Source: RUG11237 sp050874665
Lineage (GTDB): Bacteria; Bacillota; Clostridia; Lachnospirales; Lachnospiraceae
Length of the DNA: 64,000 nucleotides
Direction of reading: 5' to 3'
Assembly: GCA_050874665.1 (NCBI GenBank)
Contig: JBNMLC010000009.1
Span: 1-64,000, forward strand
Shown: positions 1 to 8,292 of the stretch, piece after piece
How positions within the stretch are numbered: the stretch's first letter is position 1
Layout of the letters: every line of letters begins with the position of its first letter
Position numbers and translations under genes: made by a program
Notes under the pieces: generated by a model
Told to the model about the DNA's origin: nothing
What the model saw: only the letters and a program-made list of their open reading frames with translations
Database searches by the model: none

Positions 1-140
1 AAGCGTGAAGCCCCCCTCAAGATGAGATATCCCTACGAATGTAGTAAGACCCCTTATAGAGTATGAGGTAGATAGGACAGAGGTGTAAGTGCAGTAATGC
101 ATTCAGCTGACTGTTACTAATCGGTCGAGGGCTTGACCAA
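1..140 (+). rRNA. 23S ribosomal RNA, 3' end (partial)
   Basis: The first 140 bases match the conserved 3' end of bacterial 23S rRNA, with the familiar stretches AAGCGTGAAGCCCCCCTC near the start and TCGGTCGAGGGCTTGACC at the end. The gene begins before the window, so only the last part of domain VI is visible. The mature 3' end is placed near 138-140 by analogy with other 23S genes. No 5S gene follows before the terminator at 191. Confidence 0.95.
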
Positions 141-190
141 AAGTTCTTGGAAATCCATGTGAAATTTTGAAGGTATAATACCTTATTAGA

Positions 191-217
191 AGATAGCTGT
201 TTAGCTATCTTTTTTTT
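191..217 (+). terminator. rRNA operon terminator
   Basis: A perfect 8-bp stem (AGATAGCT/AGCTATCT) with a 4-nt loop is followed directly by seven further T residues. It lies about 50 nt after the 23S end and should stop the rRNA transcript. Confidence 0.9.
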
Positions 218-368
218 GTATATAAGATTAGGGTGTTAAAAGGTCTGCTTTTAACGTTGTTTGCACATAAAAGAATTTTTGTTTTGGCAAAAGCGGACAA
301 TTGACAAAAGTGTATTACAAAAAATTAGTAAAAATTGCATAAAAATTCTGTATTTTTGAATAACTTTA

Positions 369-377
369 TGTTATAAT
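369..377 (+). promoter_or_regulatory. extended -10 promoter element for cheV
   Basis: TG-T-TATAAT at 369-377 is a textbook extended -10 element about 100 nt upstream of cheV. No good -35 stands at 17 nt, which is common for extended -10 promoters. A TTGACA at 301-306 has only a poor -10 partner. The rest of the 218-475 gap is A/T-rich with nothing else recognisable. Confidence 0.5.
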
Positions 378-475
378 ACATTTTATAAGAAAGAAAGTCA
401 GACAGAATGCAGATAATGAGGGTTTGCGTTTCGATTTGGGTTTTACATAATTTGTGCAATTAGGAGGGAAATAAA

Positions 476-1387
476 ATGGATACTAAAATTTTATTGGAGA
501 ACGGTACAAATGAACTGGAGGTATTAGAGTTTACTTTGGGTGGGAATCATTATGGAATTAATGTGGCAAAGGTACGAGAAATTTTAACGTGTGAAAACGT
601 CACACCAGTACCAAATGCACATCCGAGTATAGAGGGTATCTTTATGCCTCGTGATACAATGATTACAGTAGTGAACTTAAAGAAAAGCATTGGGCTTGCG
701 GAAAATGGCGAGAAAGGTTTATTAATTATTACAAATTTTAATAAATTAAATATTGCTTTTCGCGTAGATGCTGTATTGGGAATTCACCGTGTGTCATGGG
801 AAGAAATTATTAAACCGGATGCCACAATTAATGCTGCCGGTGCAGGAGTGTCTACTGGTATTATTAAACTGGATAACAAATTAATTATTATTCTTGATTT
901 CGAGAAAATAGTAACAGATATTAGTCCGGAAACTGGTCTTAAAATGTCTGAAATTGATGAATTGGGAGAAAGAGAACGTAGAAATATTCCAATTGTAATC
1001 GCAGAGGACTCACCGTTACTCAACAGACTGATTACAGATTCCTTAAAAAAGGCGGGGTATGTTAATCTAATTATAAATAATAATGGTAAAGAGGCATGGG
1101 ATAAAATTGTTGAGATGAAGCGTAAAGGAAATATAGATCAACAGGTTGGCTGTGTTATTACTGATATAGAAATGCCGGTTATGGATGGACATCGTCTTAC
1201 AAAGCTTATTAAAAGTGATGCTGAGTTAAGTACAATACCGGTTGTTATCTTTTCATCGTTGGTAAATGAAGAGATGAGAAGAAAGGGAGAGCAATTAGGA
1301 GCAGATGCCCAGTTAGCAAAACCTGAAATTGGTAATTTGGTAAGAGAGATTGACAAATTGCTTATAAAAAAGCAGCAAAATGTATAG
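476..1387 (+). CDS. cheV: Chemotaxis coupling protein CheV (CheW domain plus receiver)
   Basis: This 303-residue protein joins an N-terminal CheW-like coupling domain (about residues 12-150) to a C-terminal response-regulator receiver domain (about 172-297). It links chemoreceptors to the histidine kinase CheA, and phosphorylation of its receiver is thought to tune adaptation. Receiver landmarks are visible: acidic pair E177-D178, phospho-acceptor D230 in VITDIEMPVMDG, S260-S261 and K282. The ATG is 8 nt after an AGGAGG site at 462-467. The gene stands alone between an rRNA operon and a terminator, with no other chemotaxis gene in the window, so its partners lie elsewhere. Confidence 0.93.
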   Translation: MDTKILLENGTNELEVLEFTLGGNHYGINVAKVREILTCENVTPVPNAHPSIEGIFMPRDTMITVVNLKKSIGLAENGEKGLLIITNFNKLNIAFRVDAVLGIHRVSWEEIIKPDATINAAGAGVSTGIIKLDNKLIIILDFEKIVTDISPETGLKMSEIDELGERERRNIPIVIAEDSPLLNRLITDSLKKAGYVNLIINNNGKEAWDKIVEMKRKGNIDQQVGCVITDIEMPVMDGHRLTKLIKSDAELSTIPVVIFSSLVNEEMRRKGEQLGADAQLAKPEIGNLVREIDKLLIKKQQNV

Positions 1388-1401
1388 AGCATGCCATATA
1401 G

Positions 1402-1424
1402 AAGGGACAGTTAATGTCCCTTTT
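1402..1424 (+). terminator. terminator after cheV
   Basis: An 8-bp perfect stem (AAGGGACA/TGTCCCTT) with a 5-nt loop ends in a short T-rich run. It sits 15 nt after the cheV stop. Confidence 0.75.
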
Positions 1425-1496
1425 CTAGTTGCTTTAAATTATTTATGACAGCATACATTACTCTAAGTAATAGAACTAGAAAAGGAATGAAACAGA

Positions 1497-2267
1497 TTGG
1501 AAAATATAAGAAAAGCAGTGGACAATTCTGATTGTGTATTAATCGGAATTGGCAGAGGGTTTCAATACAATTGTTTTGATGAAGAATTGACAAAAATTTT
1601 TAAAGAAAAAAAATCGCAAGAAAATTTAGATAATGAAGTCGCATGGCTAATCCCATTTTTGAAAAGTTATAGCGGTAAACATCATGAAGATATCAAGTTA
1701 CAAAGTGCATATGAGCATCTATATCAATTGGTGAAAAACAAAAATTATTTTGTGGTAACTTTGAACGAGGACGATAAAATATTCGAATCAAATTTTGATT
1801 CGGATAAAATAACAGCACCATGTGGAAGTATGAACAGACTTCAGTGTGCTAATGGATGCGCAGAAAGCATAAAAGATGCAAAAGAAATAGTAGATTATGT
1901 TATAAGTGAAGTGAAAAATCCACATAAAAAATTGTCGGATATTAAAATGCCAAGCTGCGAAAAGTGTGGCGGGCAGCTTGTTTTCAATACGGCAGAACAA
2001 GAAAAATACTTAGAAAGCGGGTATATGAGTAGCTGGGAAAAATATCGTATGTGGCTTACTGGGACTTTAAATAGAAAAATTTGCCTATTAGAGTTAGGGA
2101 CAGATTTTAGTTATCCATCAATTATTCGTTGGGCATTCGAGAAAGTTGCGTTCATTAATGAAAAGGCTGTCTTGATTCGAATGAGTGAAAAATATCCTCA
2201 ATTCACAGAAGAATTAAAAGGAAAGGCATATGCATATCATCAAAATCCGATAGAATTCTTTCAATAA
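1497..2267 (+). CDS. Sir2-like (sirtuin-fold) protein lacking the usual catalytic histidine
   Basis: The 256-residue protein resembles the Sir2 NAD-dependent deacylase fold. Visible are an N-terminal GIGRG loop (17-21) where sirtuins have GAGIS, a FVVTLNEDD segment (85-93) where they have the NID/NVD loop, zinc-site cysteines C117, C121, C154 and C157, and a C-terminal ELGTDFSYPSIIRWAFEK stretch (199-216). The position normally held by the catalytic histidine (HGS) reads C109-G-S here, so classical deacetylation is doubtful. The start is TTG: an in-frame TGA lies at 1488, no ATG occurs before the nucleotide-binding loop, and AAGGA at 1482-1486 suits it. Its substrate is unknown. It is a single gene between terminator and promoter. 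Confidence 0.7.
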   Translation: MENIRKAVDNSDCVLIGIGRGFQYNCFDEELTKIFKEKKSQENLDNEVAWLIPFLKSYSGKHHEDIKLQSAYEHLYQLVKNKNYFVVTLNEDDKIFESNFDSDKITAPCGSMNRLQCANGCAESIKDAKEIVDYVISEVKNPHKKLSDIKMPSCEKCGGQLVFNTAEQEKYLESGYMSSWEKYRMWLTGTLNRKICLLELGTDFSYPSIIRWAFEKVAFINEKAVLIRMSEKYPQFTEELKGKAYAYHQNPIEFFQ

Positions 2268-2273
2268 AGACAA

Positions 2274-2302
2274 TTGTGTTATTAATATAAATATGATAAA
2301 CT
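2274..2302 (+). promoter_or_regulatory. candidate promoter for the acidic repeat protein
   Basis: TTGTGT (2274-2279) and TAAACT (2297-2302) are 17 nt apart, with a TG one base upstream of the -10. It lies 77 nt before the chosen start. The boxes are imperfect. Confidence 0.4.
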
Positions 2303-2378
2303 AGTGAGTGATATATGACATTGAGAAAAATTGTAAAAATAATCAATGTACTGGCGAAAAATGATTAGAGGTGAGGGT

Positions 2379-4499
2379 ATGAGCACAACAGAAGATTACT
2401 TAGATCAATTATTAAGAAGTGCATCTGGTGAGGTAACAGAGGATACTGGGGAACAAATTTCTGAAGTACCGGACGAAGATGGTATCATTCCTTTAGAAAG
2501 TGATATAGATGAACAGCAAAGGGAAGATGGTTTATCGTTAGAACAGGCAATGGACATGTCGGTAGATGATGTGTTAGACAAAATGGAGAGCATGAACAAA
2601 ACAGAGCCACAGGTACCAGAGGAAGAAACTAACGGAATGATGAGCGAAGAAGCGATAGCTGCGATGTTTGCAGCAAATGAAGCTACAGAGCCGGAAGAAG
2701 TGATACCGGAGGAAGTGGTACCAGAAGAAATGATACCAGAAGAAGTACCGGAAGAAGTGGTACCGAAGGAAATGATAACAGAAGAAATACCGGAAGAAGT
2801 GGTACCGGAGGAGATTATCGAGGAAAATATGCCGGAGGAAGAGCCACAGATACCAGAGGAAGAAACTAACGGAATGATGAGCGAAGAAGCAATAGCTGCG
2901 ATGTTTGCAGCAAATGAAGCTACGGAGCCGGAAGCAGAAGAAGAGCCGGAAGAAGTGGTACCGAAGGAAATGATAACAGAAGAAGTACCGGAAGAAGTGG
3001 TACCAGAGGAAATGATAGCAGGAGAAGAGCCGGAAGAAGTGATACCGGAGGAGATTATCGAGGAAAATATGCCGGAGGAAGAGCCACAGATACCAGAGGA
3101 AGAAACTAACGGAATGATGAGCGAAGAAGCAATAGCTGCGATGTTTGCAGCAAATGAAGCTACGGAGCCGGAAGCAGAAATGCCAGAGGAAGTGGTACCG
3201 GAAGAAATGATAGCAGAAGAAGTACCGGAGGAAGTGGTACCGGAGGAAATGATAGCAGAAGAAGAGCCGGAGGAGATTATCGAGGAAAATATGCCGGAGG
3301 AAGAACCACAGGAGGCCGCATCTGAAATATCATTAGATGATATGCTGGCGGATATGCGAGAAGAAACAACGGAGCCTATACCTATAATAGAGGAAACAGC
3401 GGAAGAAGAGCCACAGCCGGAAACAGAAGATGATGGCAGTATTCTTGATTTATTGAATATGATGTCAGAGGATGAGGATTTAAAAGATATCGGGGATTTA
3501 TTAAAATCAGATGAAGATGGAGTTTTTGATCTTTCGGAAGATGATTTGTTTGGCGAGACTTCTCAAGAAAGTGAAGAGGAGCCATCAGAGACAACAGAGG
3601 AAGAACCAGAAACAAAAAAACAAGGCTTTTTTGCTAAACTGTTCGGGAAAAACAAGGGCAAAGAATCAGGTTCAGATGGAGATGAAAATGAACAGATTAT
3701 TAAAGAGGTAGAGGAAGAAATAAAGGAAGAGGATAAAAAAGAAGAAGAAAAAAAGAAGAAGAAAAAAGATAAAAAGAATAAAAAGGTTAAAAATAAAGGC
3801 AAAGAAGCTCAGGAAGGCGACGAAGAACAAGAAGCCGAAACGGGAAAGAAAGCCAAGAAAGTAAAAAAGAAAAAGGAAAAGCCGCCTAAAGTGAAAGAAA
3901 TAACACCAAAAGAGCCGCCGCTTCCGAAAAAGCCGGTTGTTTTAATTATGCTTATGGCAGCATCAATTCTTGCACTTGTACTATTAAGTCGTAGTGTGCT
4001 TGAATATCAATCCAGCATCAGTAAAGCGGACAGTTCCTTTATCAATAGAAATTATGAAGAGGCGTACGAAAATATTCTAGGTGTGAAGGTAAAAGAAGAA
4101 GATAAGCAATTATATGATCGAATTCGAGTGATGATGAAATTGGAAGGAAAATATAAAATGTATTTATCACACATCGAACAGAACCAATATGATGAGGCAT
4201 TAAATGATTTAATTGTAGGGGTTATTAAGTACGAACAGTATAAAAAAGATGCAGAGAGCCTGGGGATTCAGCAAGCATTTGACGACGAATTTGCATTGAT
4301 AGAAGAGCAGTTAAACGTAGTGTTTGGTGTTGATGCAGGTCAGGCAAAAGAATGGTATAATACGTTAAGTGCATTGGATTACACAGAAACGGTTCGCAGT
4401 GTAATAAAAGCAGCCGGTTATTCCGTGGAAGAATCCGGGGAAGACGAAGAAGACAGTTCAGATGACTTATCGCAATTTGGCGTAGAAGAAGTAGAGTAA
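2379..4499 (+). CDS. Acidic repeat-containing single-pass membrane protein
   Basis: Function is not recognised. The product has about 706 residues. Its N-terminal half is very rich in Glu and Pro, with three copies of a TNGMMSEEAIAAMFAANEAT block spaced by degenerate PEEVVPEEMI-like repeats. A Lys-rich segment follows, then one transmembrane helix (about residues 518-538, VVLIMLMAASILALVLL core), then an outward domain of about 165 residues with helical, TPR-like pairs around NRNYEEAYENILG. The topology suggests a large disordered cytoplasmic part and a folded outer part. The start at 2379 is preferred over 2346 because GAGGTGAG lies just before it. The repeats are in frame with a 240-bp period. 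It precedes hisH by 23 nt, but no functional link to histidine synthesis is evident. Confidence 0.6.
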   Translation: MSTTEDYLDQLLRSASGEVTEDTGEQISEVPDEDGIIPLESDIDEQQREDGLSLEQAMDMSVDDVLDKMESMNKTEPQVPEEETNGMMSEEAIAAMFAANEATEPEEVIPEEVVPEEMIPEEVPEEVVPKEMITEEIPEEVVPEEIIEENMPEEEPQIPEEETNGMMSEEAIAAMFAANEATEPEAEEEPEEVVPKEMITEEVPEEVVPEEMIAGEEPEEVIPEEIIEENMPEEEPQIPEEETNGMMSEEAIAAMFAANEATEPEAEMPEEVVPEEMIAEEVPEEVVPEEMIAEEEPEEIIEENMPEEEPQEAASEISLDDMLADMREETTEPIPIIEETAEEEPQPETEDDGSILDLLNMMSEDEDLKDIGDLLKSDEDGVFDLSEDDLFGETSQESEEEPSETTEEEPETKKQGFFAKLFGKNKGKESGSDGDENEQIIKEVEEEIKEEDKKEEEKKKKKKDKKNKKVKNKGKEAQEGDEEQEAETGKKAKKVKKKKEKPPKVKEITPKEPPLPKKPVVLIMLMAASILALVLLSRSVLEYQSSISKADSSFINRNYEEAYENILGVKVKEEDKQLYDRIRVMMKLEGKYKMYLSHIEQNQYDEALNDLIVGVIKYEQYKKDAESLGIQQAFDDEFALIEEQLNVVFGVDAGQAKEWYNTLSALDYTETVRSVIKAAGYSVEESGEDEEDSSDDLSQFGVEEVE
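2604..3174 (+). repeat. three-copy direct repeat inside the acidic protein gene
   Basis: Copies of about 94 bp start at 2604, 2841 and 3081. The second and third are 240 bp apart and identical over about 119 bp (2821-2939 against 3061-3179); the first differs at a few bases. The period is a multiple of three, so the reading frame is kept and copy number could change by recombination or slippage without frameshift. Confidence 0.9.
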
Positions 4500-4522
4500 A
4501 GCAGAAAGGATGACAAGACAGA

Positions 4523-5125
4523 ATGATAGCCATTATTGATTACGATGCAGGAAACATTAAAAGTGTAGAAAAAGCACTTTTGTATTTGGGAGAGCAGGCA
4601 GAAATTACAAGAGATAAACACAAAATTTTGAATGCAGACAAAGTTATTTTACCTGGGGTAGGTAATTTTGGCGATGCAATGGCAAATATACATAAGTATG
4701 AGCTTGCCCCTGTAATCAAGGAAGTGGTGGATAATAAGACTCCGTTTCTTGGAATCTGTGTTGGCTTACAATTACTATTTGAACGGAGTGATGAATCAGA
4801 CGGTGTCCCGGGTCTTGGCATATTAAAGGGTGAAATTTTAAGAATTCCGGATATGGGTCTTAAAATTCCACAGATTGGCTGGAATAATATAAAGCTTGAC
4901 AGCTCATGCCCACTGTTTCGCGATTTGCCTGAGAATCCATATGTATATTTTGTACATTCCTATTATTTAAAGGCGAAGGAAGAAGCTATTGTAAAAGCTA
5001 CTACAGAGTATGGTACTTTAATTCATGCCGCAGTGCAGAAAGATAATGTGTTTGCATGCCAGTTCCATCCGGAAAAGAGCAGTGAAGTGGGATTGCACAT
5101 TTTGAAAAATTTTATTGAACTGTAA
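4523..5125 (+). CDS. hisH: Imidazole glycerol phosphate synthase, glutamine amidotransferase subunit
   Basis: HisH hydrolyses glutamine and channels ammonia to HisF, which makes imidazole glycerol phosphate and AICAR in histidine synthesis. The 200-residue length is normal for a class I glutaminase subunit. The triad is clear: C79 in LGICVGLQLLF, and H182 and E184 in FHPEKSS. The gene begins at ATG 4523 and lies 24 nt upstream of hisF, so the two subunits are co-translated. The other his genes are not in the window, so the pathway is split on this chromosome. Confidence 0.96.
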   Translation: MIAIIDYDAGNIKSVEKALLYLGEQAEITRDKHKILNADKVILPGVGNFGDAMANIHKYELAPVIKEVVDNKTPFLGICVGLQLLFERSDESDGVPGLGILKGEILRIPDMGLKIPQIGWNNIKLDSSCPLFRDLPENPYVYFVHSYYLKAKEEAIVKATTEYGTLIHAAVQKDNVFACQFHPEKSSEVGLHILKNFIEL

Positions 5126-5149
5126 AGTACTTGCAAGGAGGAACAACTG

Positions 5150-5911
5150 ATGTTAACAAAAAGAATTATACCATGTCTGGATGTAAATAATGGACGAGTG
5201 GTAAAAGGAATTAATTTTGTAAATTTAAGGGATGCAGGTGATCCTGTGGAAATAGCAGCAGCATACGATAAAGCGGGTGCTGATGAGGTTGTTTTTTTGG
5301 ATATTACAGCTTCATCAGATGCGAGAAAGACTGTTGTAGATATGGTAAGACGTGTAGCAGAAAATGTTTTTATTCCTTTTACTGTGGGCGGTGGTATCAG
5401 AACAGTAGATGATTTCAAAGAATTATTGCGAGAAGGAGCAGACAAAATTTCCATTAATTCTTCTGCTATTAACACTCCACGACTTATCAGTGACGCTGCA
5501 GATAAATTTGGACGCCAGTGTGTTGTAGTAGCTATTGATGCAAAGAAGAGAGCAGATGGTAGCGGTTGGAATATCTACAAAAATGGTGGAAGAATTGATG
5601 TAGGAATCGATGCAGTAGAGTGGGCAATGCAGGCAGATAGAATGGGTGCAGGTGAGATTCTTTTAACCAGTATGGACTGCGATGGAACAAAAGCCGGATA
5701 TGATATTGAACTGACAAGAACGATTGCAGAAAACGTATCTATTCCAGTAATTGCTTCTGGTGGTGCTGGAACAAAGGAGCATTTTTATGATGCTTTAACA
5801 GAAGGAAAGGCAGATGCAGCTTTGGCAGCGTCTTTATTTCATTATAAAGAATTGGAAATTAAGGAGTTAAAGAGATATCTCAAAGAACGAGATGTGTCTG
5901 TGAGAATATAA
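5150..5911 (+). CDS. hisF: Imidazole glycerol phosphate synthase, cyclase subunit
   Basis: HisF is the (beta/alpha)8-barrel partner of HisH and closes the imidazole ring using ammonia from glutamine. The 253 residues match the family. The general acid/base aspartates D11 (PCLDVNNGRVVKG) and D130 (VVVAIDAKK) are present, as are the phosphate-binding GGG/GGI loop near 80-83 and the SGGAG loop near the end. The AAGGAGG site just before ATG 5150 fixes the start. It follows hisH directly, the usual arrangement. A weak hairpin with a T-run lies between hisF and ung. Confidence 0.96.
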   Translation: MLTKRIIPCLDVNNGRVVKGINFVNLRDAGDPVEIAAAYDKAGADEVVFLDITASSDARKTVVDMVRRVAENVFIPFTVGGGIRTVDDFKELLREGADKISINSSAINTPRLISDAADKFGRQCVVVAIDAKKRADGSGWNIYKNGGRIDVGIDAVEWAMQADRMGAGEILLTSMDCDGTKAGYDIELTRTIAENVSIPVIASGGAGTKEHFYDALTEGKADAALAASLFHYKELEIKELKRYLKERDVSVRI

Positions 5912-5976
5912 AGTAATAAAAAGAGCGACTTGGAAGACATTTTGTTTTTCAAGTTGTTTTTATGGAGGAAAATGAA

Positions 5977-6657
5977 ATGTCAATGATAAATAATGACTGG
6001 TTAGGTGCCATCGAGGGAGAATTTAAAAAGCCATATTATAGAGAACTTTATCAATTTGTAAGAGAAGAATACAGCAGGGTAAGGGTTTATCCACCTGCGG
6101 AAGATATTTTTAACGCTTTTCATTTTACACCCTTAAGCAAGGTAAAAGTATTGCTGTTAGGGCAGGATCCTTATCATAATGAACATCAGGCACATGGACT
6201 TAGCTTTTCTGTTTTGCCGGATCAGCCGGAGATACCACCATCACTGCAAAATATTTATAAAGAATTGCATGATGACTGCGGTTGTTACATTCCAAATAAT
6301 GGGTATTTGAAGAAATGGGCAGACCAGGGAGTACTTTTGCTAAATACCGTGCTAACTGTGAGGGCTCATCAGGCAAATTCACATCAGGGAAAAGGCTGGG
6401 AGCAGTTTACGGATGCAGTGATTGAAGCAGTTAATGCGCAAGACCGCCCAATTGTATATTTCTTATGGGGCAGACCTGCGCAAATGAAAGAAAAAATGCT
6501 TACCAATCCGAAACATCTTGTATTAAAAGCACCTCATCCAAGTCCTTTGTCAGCGTACCGAGGCTTTTTTGGCTGTAAACATTTTAGCCAGGCAAATGAA
6601 TTTTTAGTAGCAAATGGCATGGAACCGATTGACTGGCAGATTGAAAATCAAGATTAA
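5977..6657 (+). CDS. ung: Uracil-DNA glycosylase, family 1
   Basis: This enzyme removes uracil from DNA to start base excision repair. At 226 residues it has the family 1 length. The water-activating motif GQDPYH (62-67, catalytic D64) and the minor-groove loop APHPSPLSAYRG (185-196, catalytic H187) are both intact. The start at ATG 5977 is preferred over the in-frame ATG 5962 because GGAGGA (5964-5969) lies 7 nt before it. Its stop overlaps that of pdxT on the other strand. It may be read through from hisF. Confidence 0.96.
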   Translation: MSMINNDWLGAIEGEFKKPYYRELYQFVREEYSRVRVYPPAEDIFNAFHFTPLSKVKVLLLGQDPYHNEHQAHGLSFSVLPDQPEIPPSLQNIYKELHDDCGCYIPNNGYLKKWADQGVLLLNTVLTVRAHQANSHQGKGWEQFTDAVIEAVNAQDRPIVYFLWGRPAQMKEKMLTNPKHLVLKAPHPSPLSAYRGFFGCKHFSQANEFLVANGMEPIDWQIENQD

Positions 6658-7226
6658 ATAGTTTCTTTTATTATATTTACAAACAATTGATGAATGGAAG
6701 TGCTTTCATCCAATTCAGGGTGAAAAGAAATTCCAATCTGGTTTTTGTAGCGGGCACCTACAATGTGTCCGTCTACAGTTGCCAGGACTTCTGTATCAGG
6801 GGAAACTTTATCAATGTACGGAGCACGTATAAAAGTCATAGGTATTTTGCCAAGCCCCTTAAAATCCTCTTCTGTATAAAAACTTCCTAATTGTCTACCA
6901 TAAGCATTTCTTTTTACAGTAACAGGCATAGTGCCAAAATGTACGGTGGTGTCATCTGTAAGATGTTCTGCTAATAGGATTAATCCGGCGCAGGTAGCAA
7001 GTACAGGCGTGCCGTTTAAAATTTTTTCTTTCAATGTGTCGAATAAATTCAGACTATGTAATAATTTTCCCATGACAGTGCTTTCACCGCCAGGCAGGAT
7101 GAGTCCGTCAAATGGACGTTCTAAATCAGAAGATTTACGAATTTCAAAACAATCTATGCCTAGTTTTTCTAACATTTTTTCATGTTCTATAAATGCTCCC
7201 TGTACTGCTAAAACTGCAATTGTCAT
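6654..7226 (-). CDS. pdxT: Pyridoxal 5'-phosphate synthase glutaminase subunit PdxT
   Basis: PdxT releases ammonia from glutamine for PdxS in the ribose-5-phosphate-dependent (DXP-independent) vitamin B6 route. The 190-residue protein has the class I triad: C79 in ATCAGLILLAE, and H169 and E171 in FHPELDES, plus the LPGGEST oxyanion strand. It follows pdxS with a 1-nt gap, so translation is surely coupled. It converges on ung, and the two stop codons share the palindrome TTAA. Confidence 0.96.
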   Translation of the reverse strand: MTIAVLAVQGAFIEHEKMLEKLGIDCFEIRKSSDLERPFDGLILPGGESTVMGKLLHSLNLFDTLKEKILNGTPVLATCAGLILLAEHLTDDTTVHFGTMPVTVKRNAYGRQLGSFYTEEDFKGLGKIPMTFIRAPYIDKVSPDTEVLATVDGHIVGARYKNQIGISFHPELDESTSIHQLFVNIIKETI

Positions 7227-7227
7227 A

Positions 7228-8100
7228 TTATTTTCCTCTTTCTGCCATTAAAAGTTCAATTTCACTTTCGTTAATTCCTACCATAGCTTCGCCTAAGTCT
7301 TTAGAAAGTTCAGCAATTAATTTTGCATCAGTATAATTAGTAACTGCCTGCACAATAGCAGCAGCACGCTTTTTCGGATTTCCGCTTTTGAAAATACCTG
7401 AACCCACGAAGACACCTTCTGCACCTAACTGCATCATTAACGCTGCATCTGCAGGAGTGGCAACACCGCCGGCAGCAAAGTTGACTACTGGGAGTCTTTT
7501 GTGTTCGTGTACGTACTGAACTAATTCATATGGTACCTGCAAGGTTTTTGCTGCATCGAACAGCTCATCTTCACGCATGGAAGAAAGCCTTGCGATTTCC
7601 TGATTCATCATACGCATATGACGAACTGCCTGTACTACATCACCAGTGCCAGGTTCACCCTTAGTACGAATCATGGAGGCACCTTCGTTGATACGTCTTA
7701 ATGCTTCACCTAAATCTTTGGCACCACAGACAAATGGTACATTGAATTTTGTCTTATCAATATGGAATTTATCATCAGCCGGTGACAATACTTCACTTTC
7801 ATCAATATAATCGATTTCAATGGCTTCTAACAACTGTGCTTCTACAAAATGACCAATACGACATTTTGCCATAACAGGAATAGAAACAGCTTCCTGAATT
7901 CCCTGAATCATTTTCGGGTCACTCATTCTGGAAACGCCGCCGGCTGCTCTGATATCAGCAGGGATTCTTTCTAATGCCATAACTGCACAGGCACCGGCTT
8001 CTTCTGCAATATGAGCCTGCTCTGGCGTAGTAACGTCCATAATTACGCCACCTTTTAACATTTGTGCCAATTCTTTGTTTAATTCGTATCTTTTATTCAT
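7228..8100 (-). CDS. pdxS: Pyridoxal 5'-phosphate synthase synthase subunit PdxS
   Basis: PdxS builds pyridoxal phosphate from ribose 5-phosphate, glyceraldehyde 3-phosphate and ammonia in a dodecameric complex with PdxT. The 290-residue (beta/alpha)8 barrel shows the lysine that forms the Schiff base with the pentose (K79 in VMAKCRIGHF), the second lysine K147 in RTKGEPGTGD, and D22 in the first strand. A GGAGATG ribosome site lies before the ATG. It is the first gene of a minus-strand pdxS-pdxT operon, divergent from the tRNA-Leu promoter. Confidence 0.97.
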   Translation of the reverse strand: MNKRYELNKELAQMLKGGVIMDVTTPEQAHIAEEAGACAVMALERIPADIRAAGGVSRMSDPKMIQGIQEAVSIPVMAKCRIGHFVEAQLLEAIEIDYIDESEVLSPADDKFHIDKTKFNVPFVCGAKDLGEALRRINEGASMIRTKGEPGTGDVVQAVRHMRMMNQEIARLSSMREDELFDAAKTLQVPYELVQYVHEHKRLPVVNFAAGGVATPADAALMMQLGAEGVFVGSGIFKSGNPKKRAAAIVQAVTNYTDAKLIAELSKDLGEAMVGINESEIELLMAERGK

Positions 8101-8133
8101 GGTTACATCTCCTTGTTGTTCTTGATGAACTGA

Positions 8134-8195
8134 ATTGTATCATAAACTGAACTTTTTAAAATAACCAGTTTTTGATAATTTGACCATACCAGTTT
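8134..8195 (-). promoter_or_regulatory. pdxST upstream region with direct repeats
   Basis: On the minus strand a TACAAT -10 (8139-8134) lies 34 nt before pdxS and lacks a good -35. Two direct AACTGGT repeats (8170-8164 and 8194-8188, 24 nt apart) lie just upstream. Directly repeated sites next to a weak -35 resemble the arrangement used by MocR-type PdxR activators. No pdxR is in the window, so this is inference. Confidence 0.35.
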
Positions 8196-8247
8196 GGAGC
8201 ATACAAATCAAAAAACAAAAATTATGATGAAAATTTACAAAAAAGGC

Positions 8248-8276
8248 TTGCATTAGAAAAAGTAGTGTGATATATT
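8248..8276 (+). promoter_or_regulatory. tRNA-Leu promoter
   Basis: TTGCAT (8248-8253) and TATATT (8271-8276) are 17 nt apart. The predicted start is about 10 nt before the tRNA. Confidence 0.65.
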
Positions 8277-8292
8277 ATAAGAGCTGTGACGT

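Noticed and set aside
2604..3174. Regularly spaced repeats that could suggest a CRISPR array
   Set aside because: The repeats are in-frame parts of one coding sequence, with a 240-bp period and coding spacers; not CRISPR.
3563..3802. Open frame on the minus strand rich in Ser, Phe and Leu
   Set aside because: It is the mirror image of the Lys/Glu-rich segment of the acidic protein and has no ribosome site.
5915..5960. Hairpin between hisF and ung as a terminator
   Set aside because: The stem is short with a bulge and the T-run is broken; too weak to list as a feature.
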